A stretch of DNA of 64,000 bases from Sthenelais limicola. Taxonomy: Eukaryota; Annelida; Polychaeta; Phyllodocida; Sigalionidae. Shown here piece after piece: positions 46,353-57,666 of this stretch. The stretch spans positions 9,278,406 to 9,342,405 of the forward strand of contig OW804098.1 in assembly GCA_942159475.1 (NCBI GenBank). The letters are read 5' to 3'. Positions within the stretch are counted from its first letter, which is position 1. Each line of letters begins with the position of its first letter. Position numbers and translations under genes: made by a program. A model generated the notes under the pieces. That model worked only from the letters and a program-made list of their open reading frames with translations. It was not told where the DNA came from and ran no database searches.

Positions 46353-47920
46353 TTATTTCATACTAAATCAACAAGAGAAAGACGATTTTAATGACATTTT
46401 ACCTTGGTTTCCATCGAGTTTGCAGACATCGGTCTTGAACGAACATGACAGTGGAAGCCATGATGGCAGAAGTAAGTTATATCATTGCGCGCTTAGACTT
46501 TTTACTACCATGGCTTCATTGTGAGATACGTGTTCGATTTTTCTTTAATATATCTTTCTACGCCTGATTTCTTCGGAATTAATATCACTCGAACTGGACA
46601 TTAAAGTTATGTATTTGGTTTTCTACCTTATGGATCTCAATATATCGCTTGAAATTCTTCAGGGGGGGATTATTTTTTCTCTCACTGGTTACCAAGTCAT
46701 GATACGTTCACAAAAAATGTCAACAAACCATAACTTTCATCTTTATTTAGACATTAGATAAGCAATACATATCAAATTACTTCTCAACATGGAGAATAAA
46801 ACTTCCACCGCTGATGTTAGCTCCGGCAAATACACATCTTTCTGTTTGTTGCTGGTCACTTGAACCAGCGAACGTACGGCTGTGCCGGCATTGAAAAAGT
46901 GGGTCAAGCAGACAATTTTAATTCTGGCTTCTCATTGGTCAGATCAAGTCATGTGATGCTCGAAAGTAGTTCGGTTGTAATCACATACGCATGTGATAGA
47001 GATTTCTAATCGCACCCCTGAATGGCACCTCTGTAATCGCACACGTATGTAATAAAGACTCATATCTTGTATGCACTGTTGGTTGTATTGCTGATTACTA
47101 CTGTATTGCCCTATGTTATGTATGTTCACTGTGTAACTTGTATGTATACCATATGGTGTTGTGACACCCTATTGGTCTTATGTGCGGCTAGTGTTGGTTA
47201 GGCTCAGCACTCCCTCAGTACTGGCCTCCAGAGCTGGTGTATGGTAATAAAGGTTGATAGCTGGCAAGGACCAAGAACCTGAGTTAGAGATATGTTTGTT
47301 AGTTAGTGCGGCACTAATTAGCAGAATCCACAATTCACTACAGAACAATGACAGAATTAAAAAATGATGTGACTGAAATACAAAATATCTAAAACAGAAT
47401 CAACATTTCTAAGACCAAATAAAATTATTATTTATGATTATCTATTCATTCCCAGATTTAAGATCTAACAACTGATTATTTATTCTGTCCGTCTATGAAA
47501 CAGGAAATGACAAAATATTGTACTTGGCGCCTCATAGTTCCTTGTCTATTCTCAGTGGCTGATGTCATTAATGGAGCATTTGATGCCATCAGGAAATCAT
47601 AGAAAATCCTTGAATATTTGAGCAATTATGTTGAAATTATAATGAATAATAATCTAACATAACTATATTAAATGATGCATTAAATAGCCACAGCTCTTAA
47701 CCTAATGACGATTTGCCTTTCCAGGGGTCTCAAATTCCATAAAAAAATAGTAGCAGGGAATTACTTAATTATTTTGGTTTCACATAATTGTCTTCTTAAA
47801 TAATGGTTGTAAAGTTTTCAAACTGAACAGGTAGGTTATTTTTACAATAACGTAAAACGGTATGTGATCACACAATACTAGTTTGCTAGTTTATTTCTCC
47901 CTTGATATGCTCAGCGCATA
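46353..47920. other. Intergenic, no gene recognised
   Basis: AT-rich, with scattered repeat-like text. No supported gene. Confidence 0.4.
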
Positions 47921-48022
47921 GAGATAACATAGGCTCTGTATATTGTTTAGCTGGTCAGTAACTGAAGCGATATCACTCACGGGCAATACACGGTCGACCT
48001 AGTTTTTGGTACACTGTGCGCA
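47921..48022. repeat. Dispersed repeat G (copy 1)
   Basis: 'ggctctgtatattgtttagc' through 'ctagtttttggtacac' recurs inverted at 61718-61832. Confidence 0.75.
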
Positions 48023-48421
48023 TTCTGATCTTCTGCAGTTCCGGCTCTGCTTCATGGCTATGTTTTCAGAGCAAATCAAGCTAAAGAAATAATTATTTAA
48101 CTATTTATTCCTCAAAATCTCTGTAGATCATGTTAATCTAACATTAGTTTAGTGTGCTGGGTAACACAGAATAACTGATTAAATGTAAGTGAGATCAGGA
48201 ACACAAAATTAACCTCTATTGTTTCTATAGTAAATTCATCCCCTAAAGAATTGTATGTTTATATTATGCTTCTTAAAACAACAAAAAGGGGCAAAAAATG
48301 TGAGTCATTAATGAATGTGTCTTTTTGTGAAATACAGAATGCTTTGAGGCTCCGTTGAATAATGATAAATTCCCTATACCAGCTGCTGAAGTATGAACAG
48401 TAGCTAAGAAAGGACAATATT

Positions 48422-48581
48422 GGGTCAGATTTTCAGGAAATTTACAAATGGCAGCTGTACACATTTAGTAAATTCTGCAAAATTAGTTTGCAATTTAGTC
48501 AATACTTAATTTTTGTCTGAAATTTGGGTTATTTGAGAGGATTGGTGAAAGTGAATTGTACATTTTCTGAAAACTTGACCC
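48422..48581. mobile_element. Family-A MITE, internally deleted
   Basis: 160 bp with both ends (GGGTCAGATTTTCAGGAAAT; TTTTCTGAAAACTTGACCC). Confidence 0.85.
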
Positions 48582-49040
48582 TATTATTAAATAACAATAA
48601 CAGCGCCAGATTAGGTCGCCCTGTTTTAGTGATTTGATAATTGATTTTCATTTCAATATTAATTTCCCAAAGCTTAAGGAAATAATTCGCCATGTTTATT
48701 ATGTGCATTGAAATTGTAACCTTGAAATTAGATAATTACCATCGTATCGTAAATTTCGGGCAACGCATGAAATATAACAGCTGTGTTTGTTATGCGTAAT
48801 TTTGAATTGAAGAAGATATACATTTCGTAATGTGGTGTGGCCAATAAAAATATTTAATGATATTCTAGGAAATTCGTAACTGGGAATCACACAAGAGGGC
48901 ACCACCTGAGCCATAAGGCTTGTTGTGGCGCCATAGTTGCCCCTGGTGTAAAACTTGGAAAAGTTAGAGCCTGGCTGAAATATTTGGGATATTTGAATCT
49001 AAATTACGTGCTCGCAATGATTTATTTTCTCCTACTAAAA

Positions 49041-49444
49041 TGTGACTTGTTTCAGAAAAATAAGTCACAAGTCGCAAAATTGGTGTTTTTCAAAGTCATT
49101 TATTTATAGAATGTCTTTGTTGGAATGGTTTCATTTTATGGGTGTCTAGTCCTTGAGGTCGCATGACATACTAAATTTCAAGACAGTGTATCAAATATAT
49201 TCATGCATTTCTAAGGTCATCTTATAGAGTATATTTAGCCACTTTACTAGTAATTGTCCATCCAAAAATATTGCAAACATTTTTTTTGTCAAAAATAAAA
49301 GTATCAAACTTAAAATATGGAAATACATATTATATGTCCTACTGTTTACTATCATTAGAACCGCCCTGATCTCAGCTTTTCAAATATGATATCTCAAAAT
49401 CCATGTTTTGCGACTTATGACTCATTTTCCTAAAACGGACCACA
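49041..49444. mobile_element. Family-B MITE
   Basis: TGTGACTTGTTTCAGAAAAA to ATGACTCATTTTCCTAAAAC, 404 bp. The left TGAGTCA is mutated (TAAGTCA). Confidence 0.88.
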
Positions 49445-49739
49445 AATGTGTTCATTTAGATTGTTGTCATTAGATAGAACTTGACGAAAGGTTTAAGTTG
49501 CAGTCGCAGTTAACGACGGTCAACCACTGAACATTTTCTACTTTTTGTTCCATTCTTTTCCAACCCATCTAAACGTCATTTGACTCAGATTTTGAGGATT
49601 TTGTCCAGTTGTTTTTGCTACAGGGTTTCTAAAATGTCCTTATTTGTATTTGGAGGACCCGCCATGATTCTTTCCTGCGATGACTTCACTTATTATCGCT
49701 CACCAGCAGATTCACCTTCAAATACACGTATAAACATAT

Positions 49740-50683
49740 GGGTCAGATTTTCAGAAAATGTACAATTGGCAGCTGTATATATTTGGTAAATTCTGCTAAA
49801 TTAGGCTGCAATTTAGTCAATACTAGGTAAATTCAAGAATATTCGGCATTGCATTGATTCTAGCGATCTGCTTGGTAAGGTTGAACTGTATTTTGAACTT
49901 TACTTTAGTCTTAAAGTGGCACTTGCCGATCACAGAACTCATTTATGAGAGTTTGGTCAAAGTATAATAGAACCCCCTTTACGCATGGCTTACTGAATCT
50001 GATCATATAAACCCATATTTTTTAAGTATAGGCCCTATTTTCAAAATCTTCCTGTTGAAAATTATATTGGTCTGCCAGACCAAAATAACCCTCATACAGC
50101 GCGGCCGTTACGCAAGGACCAATGACGCACGCACATTCTGTGACGGCCGTCATTGACGCATTGTCAGAGGGAACGTCATGATGTAAACAAAGCCTACTAG
50201 TACTACGTAACTCTTTCTCTCACTGTATGTGCATAAAAATGTGTATTCCATTCGCACAAAGCGTGTGGGATGCATACATTACCGAAATTGGGCATATTGA
50301 ATGTATTTTATAGACGTTTATAGGTTTAAACTCATATATCAAACAGATACAAGCAAGCATTCCCACCGAGGAGGCTTGCGTAAATTTTTGTGATGTCTTT
50401 TGTCTGTGCGTCATTCTGATCCAGTTACGTCAGTTTCAAAATGAAACCATGTCATGCCGTAGGCCTAGGCCTACTCATCTCGCATCAACTAATCATAATT
50501 AAAAGCAATCCAGGATCGTTAAAAACAATTGGAGATAAGTTTGAGAACAACTGAAATGCTTTGAATCAAATTCTTCTTATATTTTACACAAATCCCAATT
50601 TTTATTCTCAGCGATCTTAGCCACTTTAAATTATTTGAGAGGATTGTCGAAAATAGACTGTACATTTTCTGAAAATCTGACCC
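49740..50683. mobile_element. Family-A MITE interrupted by a TTAA-flanked element
   Basis: GGGTCAGATTTTCAGAAAAT at 49740 and TTTTCTGAAAATCTGACCC ending 50683. Removing 49915-50629 leaves a normal-length copy. Confidence 0.88.
49915..50625. mobile_element. 711-bp element flanked by TTAA, AGTGGC...GCCACT ends
   Basis: TTAA at 49911-49914 and 50626-50629 bracket AGTGGCACTTGCCGATCACA ... CAGCGATCTTAGCCACT. Only the outer 6 bp are perfect inverted repeats, with imperfect extension. TTAA duplication is the signature of piggyBac-type insertion (family assignment inferred). No transposase. Confidence 0.75.
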
Positions 50684-50894
50684 ATATTATATCAGCAAAA
50701 TATTGATAGATTCAGTCCTATAATATGAATAAATTTGGTAAGATTGTGTTTGTTGTAACAGCTGAAAATGCTGCTTTAAAAGTTACAAGTGTGATTCAAT
50801 TTCTTGAATTAACACTTTCATATAACAACGGCAGTGTTAACAAGAAACATTGAATTGCACGACTAGTTCTAAACTTGACTCGTTCTTTCTTTAT

Positions 50895-51111
50895 GGATCA
50901 GATCTTCAGAAAATGTACAATTGGAAATTCTTCTAAATTAGGCTGAAAAATGAAGAATACCGGGTATATCTGAGTATATTTGGTATCGCATTGATTTAAA
51001 GTTTCAGTTCTGTTATGCTAAACAGTATTTTGAAGCTCATATTCGTCTTAGATGTGGGCTATTTGAGAGGATTGGTGAAGGCGAATTGTACATTTTCTGA
51101 AAATCTGACCC
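50895..51111. mobile_element. Family-A MITE
   Basis: GGATCAGATCTTCAGAAAAT to TTTTCTGAAAATCTGACCC, 217 bp. Confidence 0.85.
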
Positions 51112-51370
51112 TTATACTACAACTTGGAAACATTAAGAAAATTAAGAAATTCACCATTCTTACTCTAGTATCATCAGAAGCAGTTTGCGATGCCCATGCT
51201 TTACTGAATGTGCAAAATCCTAATTCACGGTCAGTCTATGCCCAAAGATGAGAGAGTCCCCATTTAAATGGAGGGAAATATTGGTACATGTGAGCTTAAT
51301 CCATCCGAGTACACATTTTAACACACAAACACAGCACTTGCTAATCCTCAATTATATAAAGGATGTCAAA

Positions 51371-51481
51371 AGAGCCTAGTCTACTAAGCCGATTATCATG
51401 CGATTCTCAACAAATTTAGTGTAAAATAGTTGTCTGCGGCTCAAAATCACATGTGAATTGGCTCAGTGGGCTTGTCCCTTA
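51371..51481. mobile_element. Family-D short palindromic MITE
   Basis: Diverged copy: AGCCTAGTCTACTAAGCCGA ... CTCAGTGGGCTTGTCCCTTA. Confidence 0.7.
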
Positions 51482-51502
51482 TGACTAATTTTTCTGTAAT
51501 AG

Positions 51503-51960
51503 CAGGGAGGTATATACAGAGGGAGTGGAAGCTGCAGGCTGATCCTACAGGACCATGCTTGTCAGGGTTGTGTTGTAGCTACTGAATACCAGGTGGCACT
51601 GTGGTGCTGCTGTTGACACTAGTACCATTTAATCATAAATCAGTAAACAACAGCTAAGTTGTTCCATCCCCATACATAATCTTTCACACATTGGTAGCCC
51701 AGGTAAATTTGATTGACTTTTCCCAGCAACACCATAACAGTCACATACTTAAATATAGCTATACAATTGTTGGCTATTGGATGGGGGTGGGGGTGGGTGG
51801 AGCTGATTCACTGTAGCATAGAAATAGACACACATGTCTATTTCTATGTGTCTATTTCTATGACTGTAGTTAGCACCACAAGCTGTAGTGGCATTACTCT
51901 TAACTATAGGGGTACCACACAATGAACCTTGCTTCCACTCCCTCTGTATATACCTCCCTG
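51503..51960. mobile_element. 458-bp foldback element with 30-bp perfect inverted ends
   Basis: CAGGGAGGTATATACAGAGG + GAGTGGAAGC at the left; its exact reverse complement ends at 51960. The interior holds a second palindrome (ATAGAAATAGACACA / TGTGTCTATTTCTAT type, about 51820-51862). Single copy here; no transposase. Confidence 0.88.
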
Positions 51961-52078
51961 GTAACAGATCACAAATAATATACTTATATTTGATTTGAGA
52001 ATAGTTTTATTCAGGCTTTTTACAGTTTAACAATAACAAAATATCATATGTACACCTTTACAATAACCATGAATCACC

Positions 52079-52428
52079 AATAGGGGATTAGCATAGCCGC
52101 CATTTTGAATCCTGATTCACATTGCATTATGGGACTAATGGTACAGTGTAAAATCTATAGAAAACATATCATGTTCCACATGGAATATTTATCAATGCTC
52201 TAATGTCAATATCCATTTATTATACATATTTCCATGACGCAAGTCCCCATCTTTCCCATCATGCATTTGGTTGTCATAGATCATTTATACAAGCTATGTC
52301 ATTGGTGAAAACATTCTTGCAATTTTCGAAAAAAATGTTGCCAAATATTTGTATGTCAGATTTCATCAGAATCCATCCCAGCATGCACTGTGACAGGCAT
52401 GCGCAATGGCACATGCAAGTCCCCTATT
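52079..52428 (+). mobile_element. Family-C MITE
   Basis: AATAGGGGATTAGCATAGCC to CATGCAAGTCCCCTATT, 350 bp. Confidence 0.9.
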
Positions 52429-52525
52429 GAAATAGAAAATACAAAAATACATCTATATTGGAAAAACACCAATACTCTTATGCGTCGCCTGTTAGAATCA
52501 ATGTATCATAGTTACCTAAATGAAA

Positions 52526-52934
52526 TGTGATCTGTTTAAGGAAAATGAGTCATAAGTCGCAAAATAAGGATCTTGAGATATCACCATATTTGAAAAGAGG
52601 AGATCAAGGTGGTTCTAATGGTAGTAAACACTGGGACATCTAATACATACTTCTATATTTTCAGTTTGATATTTTTATTTTTGAAAAAAAAAGTTAGCAA
52701 TGTTTCTGGATGGGTAATTACCAGTAAAGTTACTAAATATACTCTATATGAAGGCCTTGAAAATGCAAAGATATATTTTATACAATGTCTTGAAATTTGT
52801 TACATGGTTTTATATGACTATAAGTGCTAAACCCTCTAAAAATCAGAACATTTCAATAAAGGGATCTTGTGAAAAAACACTTTGAAAAATATCAATTTTG
52901 CGACTTGTGACTCATTTTACTGGAACGCATCACA
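52526..52934. mobile_element. Family-B MITE
   Basis: TGTGATCTGTTTAAGGAAAA to GTGACTCATTTTACTGGAAC, 409 bp. Confidence 0.9.
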
Positions 52935-53263
52935 ATGTCCGCCATCTTGAATCTGGGTTCACATGGAATTATGGGAGTTGTATGTCAGTGGTTTTAAAAA
53001 CCTATAGAAAATAAGCTATGTTCTGTATGGAATATTTAACAGTGATACCGTGAACTAGATATGTGTTTTTCATGATTCCATGAAAGAAAAAATTATCTTT
53101 CCCATTATGCAGTTTGTTCTTTCATAGATAATTTACATAAGCTTTGATATTGGTGAAATGATTCTAACATTTTTGGATAATGTTGCTTAATATTTGTATT
53201 TCAGATTTGAACTGAATCTATCCCAGCATGCTCATGCGTAGTGAGACATGCAAATCCGCTATT
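52934..53263 (+). mobile_element. Diverged family-C MITE
   Basis: GTCCGCCATCTTGAATCTGG to AGACATGCAAATCCGCTATT. It abuts the preceding family-B copy and has lost its first bases. Confidence 0.75.
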
Positions 53264-53580
53264 AAAATGGCAAATTTTTGCACTCAAAAGAACATGTCGC
53301 TTGGAATTCTAATTTTTAAGAAAATCCATGATCTAAAGTAACTCAATATTATCCAGTGGCACAAATAATTTTCATACACTTTTGGCGTCGTTTTTCAAAT
53401 ACAATCTTATTAAAATAAAGTGAAGAAATTTTTCACAAAATAAATATAGTGAAGTTTTCCTATCTCCTTGAATTGAAATGAATTGAAGAACATTTTATTT
53501 CAGTCAATGACTGCAATCAAGGGAATGTCTCCAGCAGAAGGGAGGTATTCTTGCCCCTCGTGCTATTTTACAGTATCAAA

Positions 53581-53990
53581 TGTGATGTGTTTCAGGAAAA
53601 TGAGTCATAAGTCGCAAAATTGATATTTTTCAAAGTGTTTTTTTCACAAGATCATATTATTGGAATGTTCTAATCTTTGGGGAGTTTATCACTTATAGCT
53701 ATATCAATCGATGTATCAAATTGTAGGACAATCTATGTAATATATCTCTGCGTTTTAAAGGTCCTCATATGGAGTATATTTGGTTACTTTACTGTTTATT
53801 GACCCCAAGAAATATTGGAAACTTTTTTTTTCAAAAACGAAAATATCAAACTTTAAATCTAGAAATACTTATTTGATTATTAGACTGTTTACTATCATTG
53901 GAATCGGCTTGATCTCATCCTTTCAAATATAATGGTATCTCAAAATCTATTTTTTGCGACTTATGACTCATTTTCCTGAAACACATAACA
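53581..53990. mobile_element. Family-B MITE
   Basis: TGTGATGTGTTTCAGGAAAA to ATTTTCCTGAAACACATAAC, 410 bp, among the least mutated copies. Confidence 0.93.
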
Positions 53991-54763
53991 AATGTAGTAG
54001 AAGACAATACTGCAACATTCGATGAAGGCTGTCAGCTCTCTAGTTTTATAGTCATGTTGTTAAATAAAATTTACAGTGTTCTAGAATATGGCTAAATTAT
54101 TACAGTGCATTTTTCTCGAGATAACAATACATAAATAAATGAAACAGGTAATGCGAATGTTTTAACTCTTATATGAAGTATTCATCGTTCCACATTATCT
54201 CTCATATCATGTGAACACACTTAAATCATCAAAATTGGGTATCCCCTCTTTCAATAAAATATCCAATGGTGATAGTAATACTACCATGTTTCAAGAAAGA
54301 TCATGCTCTTCGCCAGTGTCCACAGCTGACAACATTGCAAGTATTTCTTAATCCTTTAATCCCTCTCCTTGTAAAATATTGTCCTCGAATTCATTATTTC
54401 TGTTTACTCTTCTTCATTATTTACATGTTTAGTGCCATGCGAAAAGTCTACTTTCACTACTACTCACAGAAGTTAAAATATCACCCTATACCGCTAGGCG
54501 TATAGTTCTGGTTGGTTCCCACAAGGTGGCAGCACTATTTGATGTGTCGCTTTTTCCATGATATTGTATACCCAGCAGTCTTATATCATTACACCATGTG
54601 TTGTAAACACCCCTTTGCTTCCCTCTGGAAGAGCTATGGCTGCCACAGAAGAGGGCCGACCCATTTCCGATGTAATTTATCTTAAAATTATTATCATGTA
54701 CTGTTTTCAGGAAATAAACAATATACAAATACATCAATTTCAACAGGATGTGAATAGTTGAGT
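53991..54763. other. Intergenic sequence 3' of the opsin gene
   Basis: AT-rich. Open frames on both strands near 54266-54760 lack supporting features. Confidence 0.4.
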
Positions 54764-54769
54764 TTTATT
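54764..54769 (-). promoter_or_regulatory. Candidate poly(A) signal for the opsin
   Basis: AATAAA on the - strand, about 87 bp past the opsin stop codon. Confidence 0.6.
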
Positions 54770-54855
54770 AAAACAGAATATCAATAATAGACGTTTGTCC
54801 TGTTCTTATTTCTCCTCCATAAACCGAACCAGCAGGTCAGGATAATTCTTGCTAT

Positions 54856-55380
54856 CTAGTTCTGTAGTTCTTGCTCATGACTTTCTCGGGTATCTAATAT
54901 TTGTTCACTACCCTCAACACTCGTACACAGTTGTGCCGTTGTAATTCCATCCGAATTAAAATGAAAAGTTTGATTTGTATCTTTTAATTCAAGACAACAA
55001 CTTGTCTGTATAGTTTGTAATTCACTTTCCTCCTCTTTGGTTACTAAAAGCTGAAGCTGGGAATGTTGCACAACTTTCCCCGGAAAGTTGCTGTGGTGGA
55101 GTTCGCACACATCTGAGGCATGGGTGTCATTATTTAGGTGAGAGTGGGGTTCACTTTTTCTAATGCAGGGGCAGAATAGGGAGATGACGTCGTTACGGAA
55201 GCGTTTGATGGCGAGGAAGTAGACGATGGGGTTGATGAGGGTAGAAGTCTTGGACAAGCTGGGAGCCAGTGTGGAGACATACACTGACACCTGGTGGTGG
55301 TCGATGAACATGTAGATTAAGGCCAAGATGGCGTATGGCATCCATGAGAAGACAAACAGCAAGGTCATTGCTATCGTCAA
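54856..55380 (-). CDS. Opsin last exon (TM6, TM7 with retinal Lys, tail)
   Basis: LTIAMTLLFVFSWMPYAILA ... SLSKTSTLINPIVYFLAIKR then FRNDVISLFCPCI and a ~100-residue hydrophilic tail to TAG at 54856-54858. Acceptor 'aatccctgacag'. A 42-bp minisatellite starts about 10 bp upstream of it. Confidence 0.95.
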   Translation of the reverse strand: MTIAMTLLFVFSWMPYAILALIYMFIDHHQVSVYVSTLAPSLSKTSTLINPIVYFLAIKRFRNDVISLFCPCIRKSEPHSHLNNDTHASDVCELHHSNFPGKVVQHSQLQLLVTKEEESELQTIQTSCCLELKDTNQTFHFNSDGITTAQLCTSVEGSEQILDTRESHEQELQN

Positions 55381-55388
55381 CTGTCAGG

Positions 55389-55815
55389 GATTAACAAAAG
55401 ATGTCTTAATTAATGAGTTATCAAGACTTTAATCAACAAAAGATTTCTTAATCAATGAGTTATCAAGACTTTAATCAACAAAAGATTTCTTAATTAATGA
55501 ATTATCAAGACTTTAATCAACAAAAGATTTCTTAATTAATGAATTATCAAGACTTTAATCAACAAAGATTTCTTGATTAATGAGTTATCAAGACTTTAAT
55601 CAACAAAAGATTTCTTGATTAATGAGTTATCAAGACTTTAATTAACAAAAGATTGTTTAATCAATGAGGTATCAACACTTTAATTAACAAAAGATTTCTT
55701 AATTAATGAGTTATCAACACTTTAATTAACAAAAGATTTCTTAGGTTTCTTAATTAATGAGGTATCAAGACTTTAATTAACAAAATATTTCTTAATTAAT
55801 GAGTTATCAACACTT
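55389..55815. repeat. 42-bp tandem repeat next to the opsin splice acceptor
   Basis: About ten units of ACTTTAATCAACAAAAGATT + TCTTAATTAATGAGTTATCAAG with minor variants. Confidence 0.92.
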
Positions 55816-55864
55816 TATTCAAAGAATAAAATATGTATGTGATGTGTCCAGAAACACAAATATA

Positions 55865-55975
55865 AAGGCAGGTCCTCCAAATACAAATGAGGATGTTTTA
55901 GAAATCCTTCAAAATTTGTCTCCAATGGCTTTTAGACGGGTAGGACACAAGTAGAATAAAAAAGTAGAAAATTTA
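55865..55975 (-). repeat. Dispersed repeat F (inverted fragment)
   Basis: 'ggtcctccaaatacaaatga' to 'aaaaagtagaaaat' matches the reverse complement of 49515-49665. Confidence 0.65.
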
Positions 55976-55999
55976 GTTAAGTTAAGTTTAGTTTTAGTT

Positions 56000-56110
56000 A
56001 AGGCCCTTGTCCACTAAGCCAATTCCCATGCAATTCTCACATAATTTAGATGGGGGTCCTCTGTGGCGCAAAAACAGATGAGAATCAGCTTAGTGGACTA
56101 GTGCCTTTAA
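56000..56110. mobile_element. Family-D short palindromic MITE
   Basis: AAGGCCCTTGTCCACTAAGC ... CTTAGTGGACTAGTGCCTTTA, abutting the family-E element that follows. Confidence 0.8.
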
Positions 56111-56408
56111 AGCCTGGATTCCACTGCCCAGCTACTTCTCCCGCTACTCCTCCTGTTTCTTTGGTCCCGCTACTTCTCCCGCTACTCCTCCCATTTCTTT
56201 GGTCCCGCTACTTTTAGAAGTGGGAGCAAGTAGCGGGAAGTAGCTGCTTCAATTCAAACATGTTTGATTTGAAACGGCTTCTTCCCACTACTTCCTGTTA
56301 CTTCTAAAGTAGTGGGACCAAATAAACAGGAGTAGTAGCAGGAGTAGTAGCAGGAGTAGTAGCGGCAGAGTTGCGGAAGAACTAGTGTGGCAGTGGAACC
56401 CAGGCTTA
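56108..56408. mobile_element. Family-E foldback element
   Basis: AAGCCTGGATTCCACTGCCC ... GGCAGTGGAACCCAGGCTTA. The interior is built of short (T)AGCGGGAG / CTCCCGCTA modules. Its end is 42 bp past the donor of the TM4-TM5 opsin exon. Confidence 0.85.
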
Positions 56409-56450
56409 ACGGAAGAGAAGTAAACTGTGTACAATGGAAAGTGAGCTTAC

Positions 56451-56752
56451 CTTGGCCAGGTATGCATCCAACCTGTTACTAACCAGCTGCATGCTCCGGG
56501 ACGTCTTATGTACCATGATCACAATGCTAATGTAGCAATAGGCGATGAGCAGGCAGGGTAGGATGTAGATAAAGCCAAACATACATAGGATGTAGCTGAG
56601 GGACAGGTGTGCCCAGTCCAGGGTGCACGAGTTACCATGTGGCTCAGGGGCATAGCTGCCCCACCCCAGCACTGGGGCCAGTGACCAGATGATGGAGTTG
56701 ATATAGATGCCCACTAATGATATGTAAACCCAGACTCTCTGTATCTCATACA
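56451..56752 (-). CDS. Opsin exon (TM4, ECL2, TM5)
   Basis: (M)YEIQRVWVYISLVGIYINSI ... APVLGWGSYAPEPHGNSCTL then DWAHLSLSYILCMFGFIYIL and NRLDAYLAK. Enters in phase 1 and ends in phase 0 at GTAAGC. Confidence 0.95.
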
Positions 56753-56996
56753 CTGAAATAAAAAAAGTTTGATCAATTGTTAAAAGCTTTCATTCTCAAT
56801 ACATCTAACAACCAGTAAACAACATACTATTGATAAGATAAGATAAGATAAAGAGTTGTTTATTTGTCGTAGTCAATTGTACAGAGGAGATTCAAATGAA
56901 TAAAATAAGAAGAGAGACAAAAAGGGTCGACATGATTGATGATTATTCACCGCCTAGAATAATTCCTAGTAGACTGAATAACTGAATGACAACCCT

Positions 56997-57102
56997 GGTT
57001 TATACTTACAATGGTTATAATTGTAGGCTTTGATTTAGACTGTATAACACACCTGTTGGTTTATACTTACTGTGGTTATAATGGCAGGTTTTGATGTAGC
57101 GC
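56997..57102. repeat. Decayed 61-bp tandem duplication of an opsin exon end and donor
   Basis: 56997-57040 is about 85% identical to 57058-57101, the 3' end of the TM3 exon plus its donor. The extra copy keeps GTAAGTATAA, but on the - strand its coding part has TAA where the true exon has TAC. Confidence 0.8.
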
Positions 57103-57178
57103 ATCACAGACATGACCGTTACGGTAGAAATGCTGTTGATACCAAAGAAGTAAACCACAGTGGCACCAAAAGTACATC
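57071..57178 (-). CDS. Opsin exon (TM3, MRY motif)
   Basis: 108 nt: (G)CTFGATVVYFFGINSISTVT then VMSVMRYIKTCHYNH. Acceptor 'tgttttattgcag', donor GTAAGT. It needs one base from an upstream exon that is not in the window or not recognised. Confidence 0.93.
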
Positions 57179-57179
57179 C

Positions 57180-57660
57180 TGCAATAAAACACAAAATAAC
57201 AATCAATTTTCAAACTGAACACATATATACAACAGTATATAAAGGGTTATTTGCCACAAAATGACAAATGGTACTAAGTATATCTTAATATATTTGGTAT
57301 TGCATTAATTCAAATAATCTATTGGTTGTGTCAAACTATAGTTTCTCCAAATCATAGTGAAGTGTCCGGATTTGAGAGTGATATGACTGAATGATGGTTG
57401 TTCAATGTCACGACAACAACCAAGTGAAATGAAAACAAATTTTATATAATCCTACTCTAAATTCAATCTTGGATACTGGTGTGAATTGCAAGGCATCATC
57501 CAATCAGAAAAGGGCCTCTAATTGTATTAAGACATTGATTCAATAACACATTCTCATAACTCAACGCTGTTGTAAGAATGTCATGGATTTGCATATAGAT
57601 TGTGGAAAAAGAAATGTCATTGGGAATAGGAGACTTCACATATTGCCAGAGTGGTGGTAA
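57180..57660. other. Opsin intron, no exon recognised
   Basis: No TM1-TM2-like frame found on the - strand. AT-rich. Confidence 0.45.
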
Positions 57661-57666
57661 TGACCC

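Larger units (their letters stand above)
49515..50760. repeat. Dispersed repeat F (copy 2), split by a MITE
   Basis: Flanks 49515-49739 and 50684-50760 align with 43559-43865. The middle is the family-A MITE at 49740-50683. Confidence 0.55.
54764..57178 (-). other. Opsin gene, 3' three exons (TM3 to C-terminus)
   Basis: A light-sensing GPCR that binds retinal by a Schiff base. Exons 57071-57178, 56451-56752 and 54856-55380 join in phase to 311 codons. TM3 has GCTFG with the disulphide Cys; its partner is in ECL2 (PEPHGNSCTLDW). Counting from that Cys, Glu sits at the bovine-181 position, while the 113 position is Gly, so an E181 counterion is likely. TM6 has FSWMPYA. TM7 has SLSKTSTLINPIVY with the retinal Lys in the right spacing from NPxxY, followed by Cys residues (LFCPCI) suited to palmitoylation. 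The (D/E)RY motif reads MRY (VMSVMRYIKTC). ECL2 most resembles peropsin/neuropsin-type (tetraopsin) or xenopsin opsins; subgroup unresolved. TM1-TM2 exons were not found in the window. Confidence 0.93.
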
